The translations under genes and the position numbers were made by a program. The notes beneath the pieces were generated by a model that was not told the DNA's origin, searched no databases, and saw only the letters and a list, made by a program, of their open reading frames with translations. From assembly GCA_938036545.1 (NCBI GenBank), contig CALHQJ010000129.1, forward strand, positions 1 to 43,026: DNA of 43,026 nt, read 5' to 3'. This document shows positions 42,349-43,026 of this stretch, in pieces; position 1 is the first letter of the stretch; the number at the start of each line of letters is the position of its first letter. Source of the stretch: an uncultured Clostridium sp. (GTDB lineage Bacteria > Bacillota > Clostridia > Lachnospirales > Lachnospiraceae).

Positions 42349-43026
42349 ATGAATAAGTATACAGAACGTATTTACAATGGTATTATTAAAGAAAATCCTA
42401 CCTTTGTCCTGATGCTTGGTATGTGTCCGACTCTGGCAGTTACCACATCTGCTGTCAATGGTCTGGGCATGGGCTTAAGTACCACCGCGGTTTTGATTTT
42501 CTCCAACTTGCTTATCTCAGCACTGAGAAACATTATTCCGGATCGGGTACGTATTCCGGCATATATTGTAATTGTTGCTTCTCTGGTTACTATTGTACAG
42601 CTGCTTCTGCAGGCATATATTCCGAGCCTGTATGAGTCACTGGGTATTTTTATTCCGCTGATCGTAGTAAACTGTATTATCCTTGGCCGCGCTGAGGCAT
42701 ATGCAGCAAAGAACGGTCCTGTGGAATCCGCTTTTGATGGTATTGGTATGGGTCTTGGATTTACTGTAGGTCTGACCTGTATTGCTATTTTCCGTGAGAT
42801 CCTTGGTTCTGGCTCCATTTTCGGTATTGAGCTGATTCCGGAAAATTACCGTATTGCTATTTTCGGTCTGGCACCCGGAGCATTCTTTGTACTGGCTGGC
42901 CTGACTGCCCTTCAGAACAAATTTAAGGCTCCCTCTGCTACTAATGGCTCTGTGGCTCCTTCCAAGCTGGCCTGCGGCGGCAACTGCTTAACCTGCAGCG
43001 GCTCTGCATGTCAGGCAAACCATGAG
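42349..43026 (+). CDS. rnfE: Rnf complex subunit RnfE (3' end outside the window)
   Basis: The frame opens at ATG 42349 behind AGGAGG and stays open for 226 codons to the last base, so the stop lies beyond the window. The product has six membrane segments with the RnfE/NqrD motifs NPTFVLMLGMCPTLAVTTSA and FIPLIVVNCIILGRAEAYAA, and REILGSGSIFG. It is the RnfE subunit, which with RnfA binds a membrane-embedded iron-sulfur centre through conserved cysteines such as Cys26. After the last segment comes a soluble tail with the clustered cysteines CGGNCLTCSGSACQ. rnfA and rnfB are expected next. Confidence 0.93.
   Translation, partial: MNKYTERIYNGIIKENPTFVLMLGMCPTLAVTTSAVNGLGMGLSTTAVLIFSNLLISALRNIIPDRVRIPAYIVIVASLVTIVQLLLQAYIPSLYESLGIFIPLIVVNCIILGRAEAYAAKNGPVESAFDGIGMGLGFTVGLTCIAIFREILGSGSIFGIELIPENYRIAIFGLAPGAFFVLAGLTALQNKFKAPSATNGSVAPSKLACGGNCLTCSGSACQANHE

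Noticed and set aside
42372..42818. 148-residue - frame over rnfE
   Set aside because: Antisense to rnfE, whose + frame is clearly the coding one although it has no stop in the window.
1..43026. tRNA or rRNA genes
   Set aside because: No cloverleaf with a TTC-arm pattern and no rRNA-like stretch was noticed in the intergenic regions.

Overview
The window looks like a chromosomal segment of an anaerobic, endospore-forming Clostridia member, most likely Lachnospiraceae. The evidence is spoIVB beside recN, a paired glgC/glgD, a clostridial-order Rnf operon (C-D-G-E), a glycine riboswitch, AGGAGG ribosome sites and the mix of MATE and ABC exporters. I cannot name the species. No rRNA, tRNA, CRISPR array, prophage or insertion sequence with a transposase was seen.

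Layout. 1-420 is the tail of a 2-hydroxyacid dehydrogenase-like gene. 433-10441 is a conserved housekeeping block on the + strand: nusB, xseA, xseB, ispA, dxs, tlyA, nadK, argR, recN and spoIVB. It is tightly packed behind one good promoter and a foldable leader, with a possible forespore promoter in front of spoIVB. 10442-16383 is accessory: two multi-branched structured intergenic elements, a small HTH gene with a truncated RhuM-family gene, a helix-turn-helix regulator with an MFS exporter, a DUF4272-like gene and a MATE exporter. 16384-24115 carries an M20 amidohydrolase, a CcdA-thioredoxin fusion, a monoacylglycerol-lipase-like hydrolase, a decayed GGDEF gene, a glycine-riboswitch-controlled AgcS symporter and a remnant of a YgjP/DUF45 metallopeptidase gene cut by a repeat.

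24116-26460 (- strand) is glgC-glgD for glycogen synthesis. 26752-28326 is a MATE exporter behind a promoter, a possible 10-residue leader peptide and a terminator-like hairpin, which suggests attenuation. 28413-31671 is a two-gene uronide-degradation unit (GH88 hydrolase and DUF2264 protein) closed by a strong terminator. 31805-36046 is a MarR regulator with its own operator and a heterodimeric ABC exporter. 36038-38943 (- strand) holds an FMN-binding-like membrane protein, an acyltransferase and a third MATE. 39312-43026 starts the Rnf ion-pumping ferredoxin:NAD+ oxidoreductase operon, with rnfE running off the end.

The most interesting non-coding signals are: (i) a family of small palindromic repeats whose ends read GTAACAGTTCAG, found as three clear copies plus one solitary arm, one copy truncating a gene; (ii) two elements (about 10443-10564 and 13491-13643) that share a multi-hairpin design with little primary sequence in common; (iii) the leader-peptide/terminator arrangement before the second MATE gene; (iv) a 31-nt perfect palindrome inside the RhuM-like gene; and (v) a 21-bp inverted repeat that wraps a promoter.
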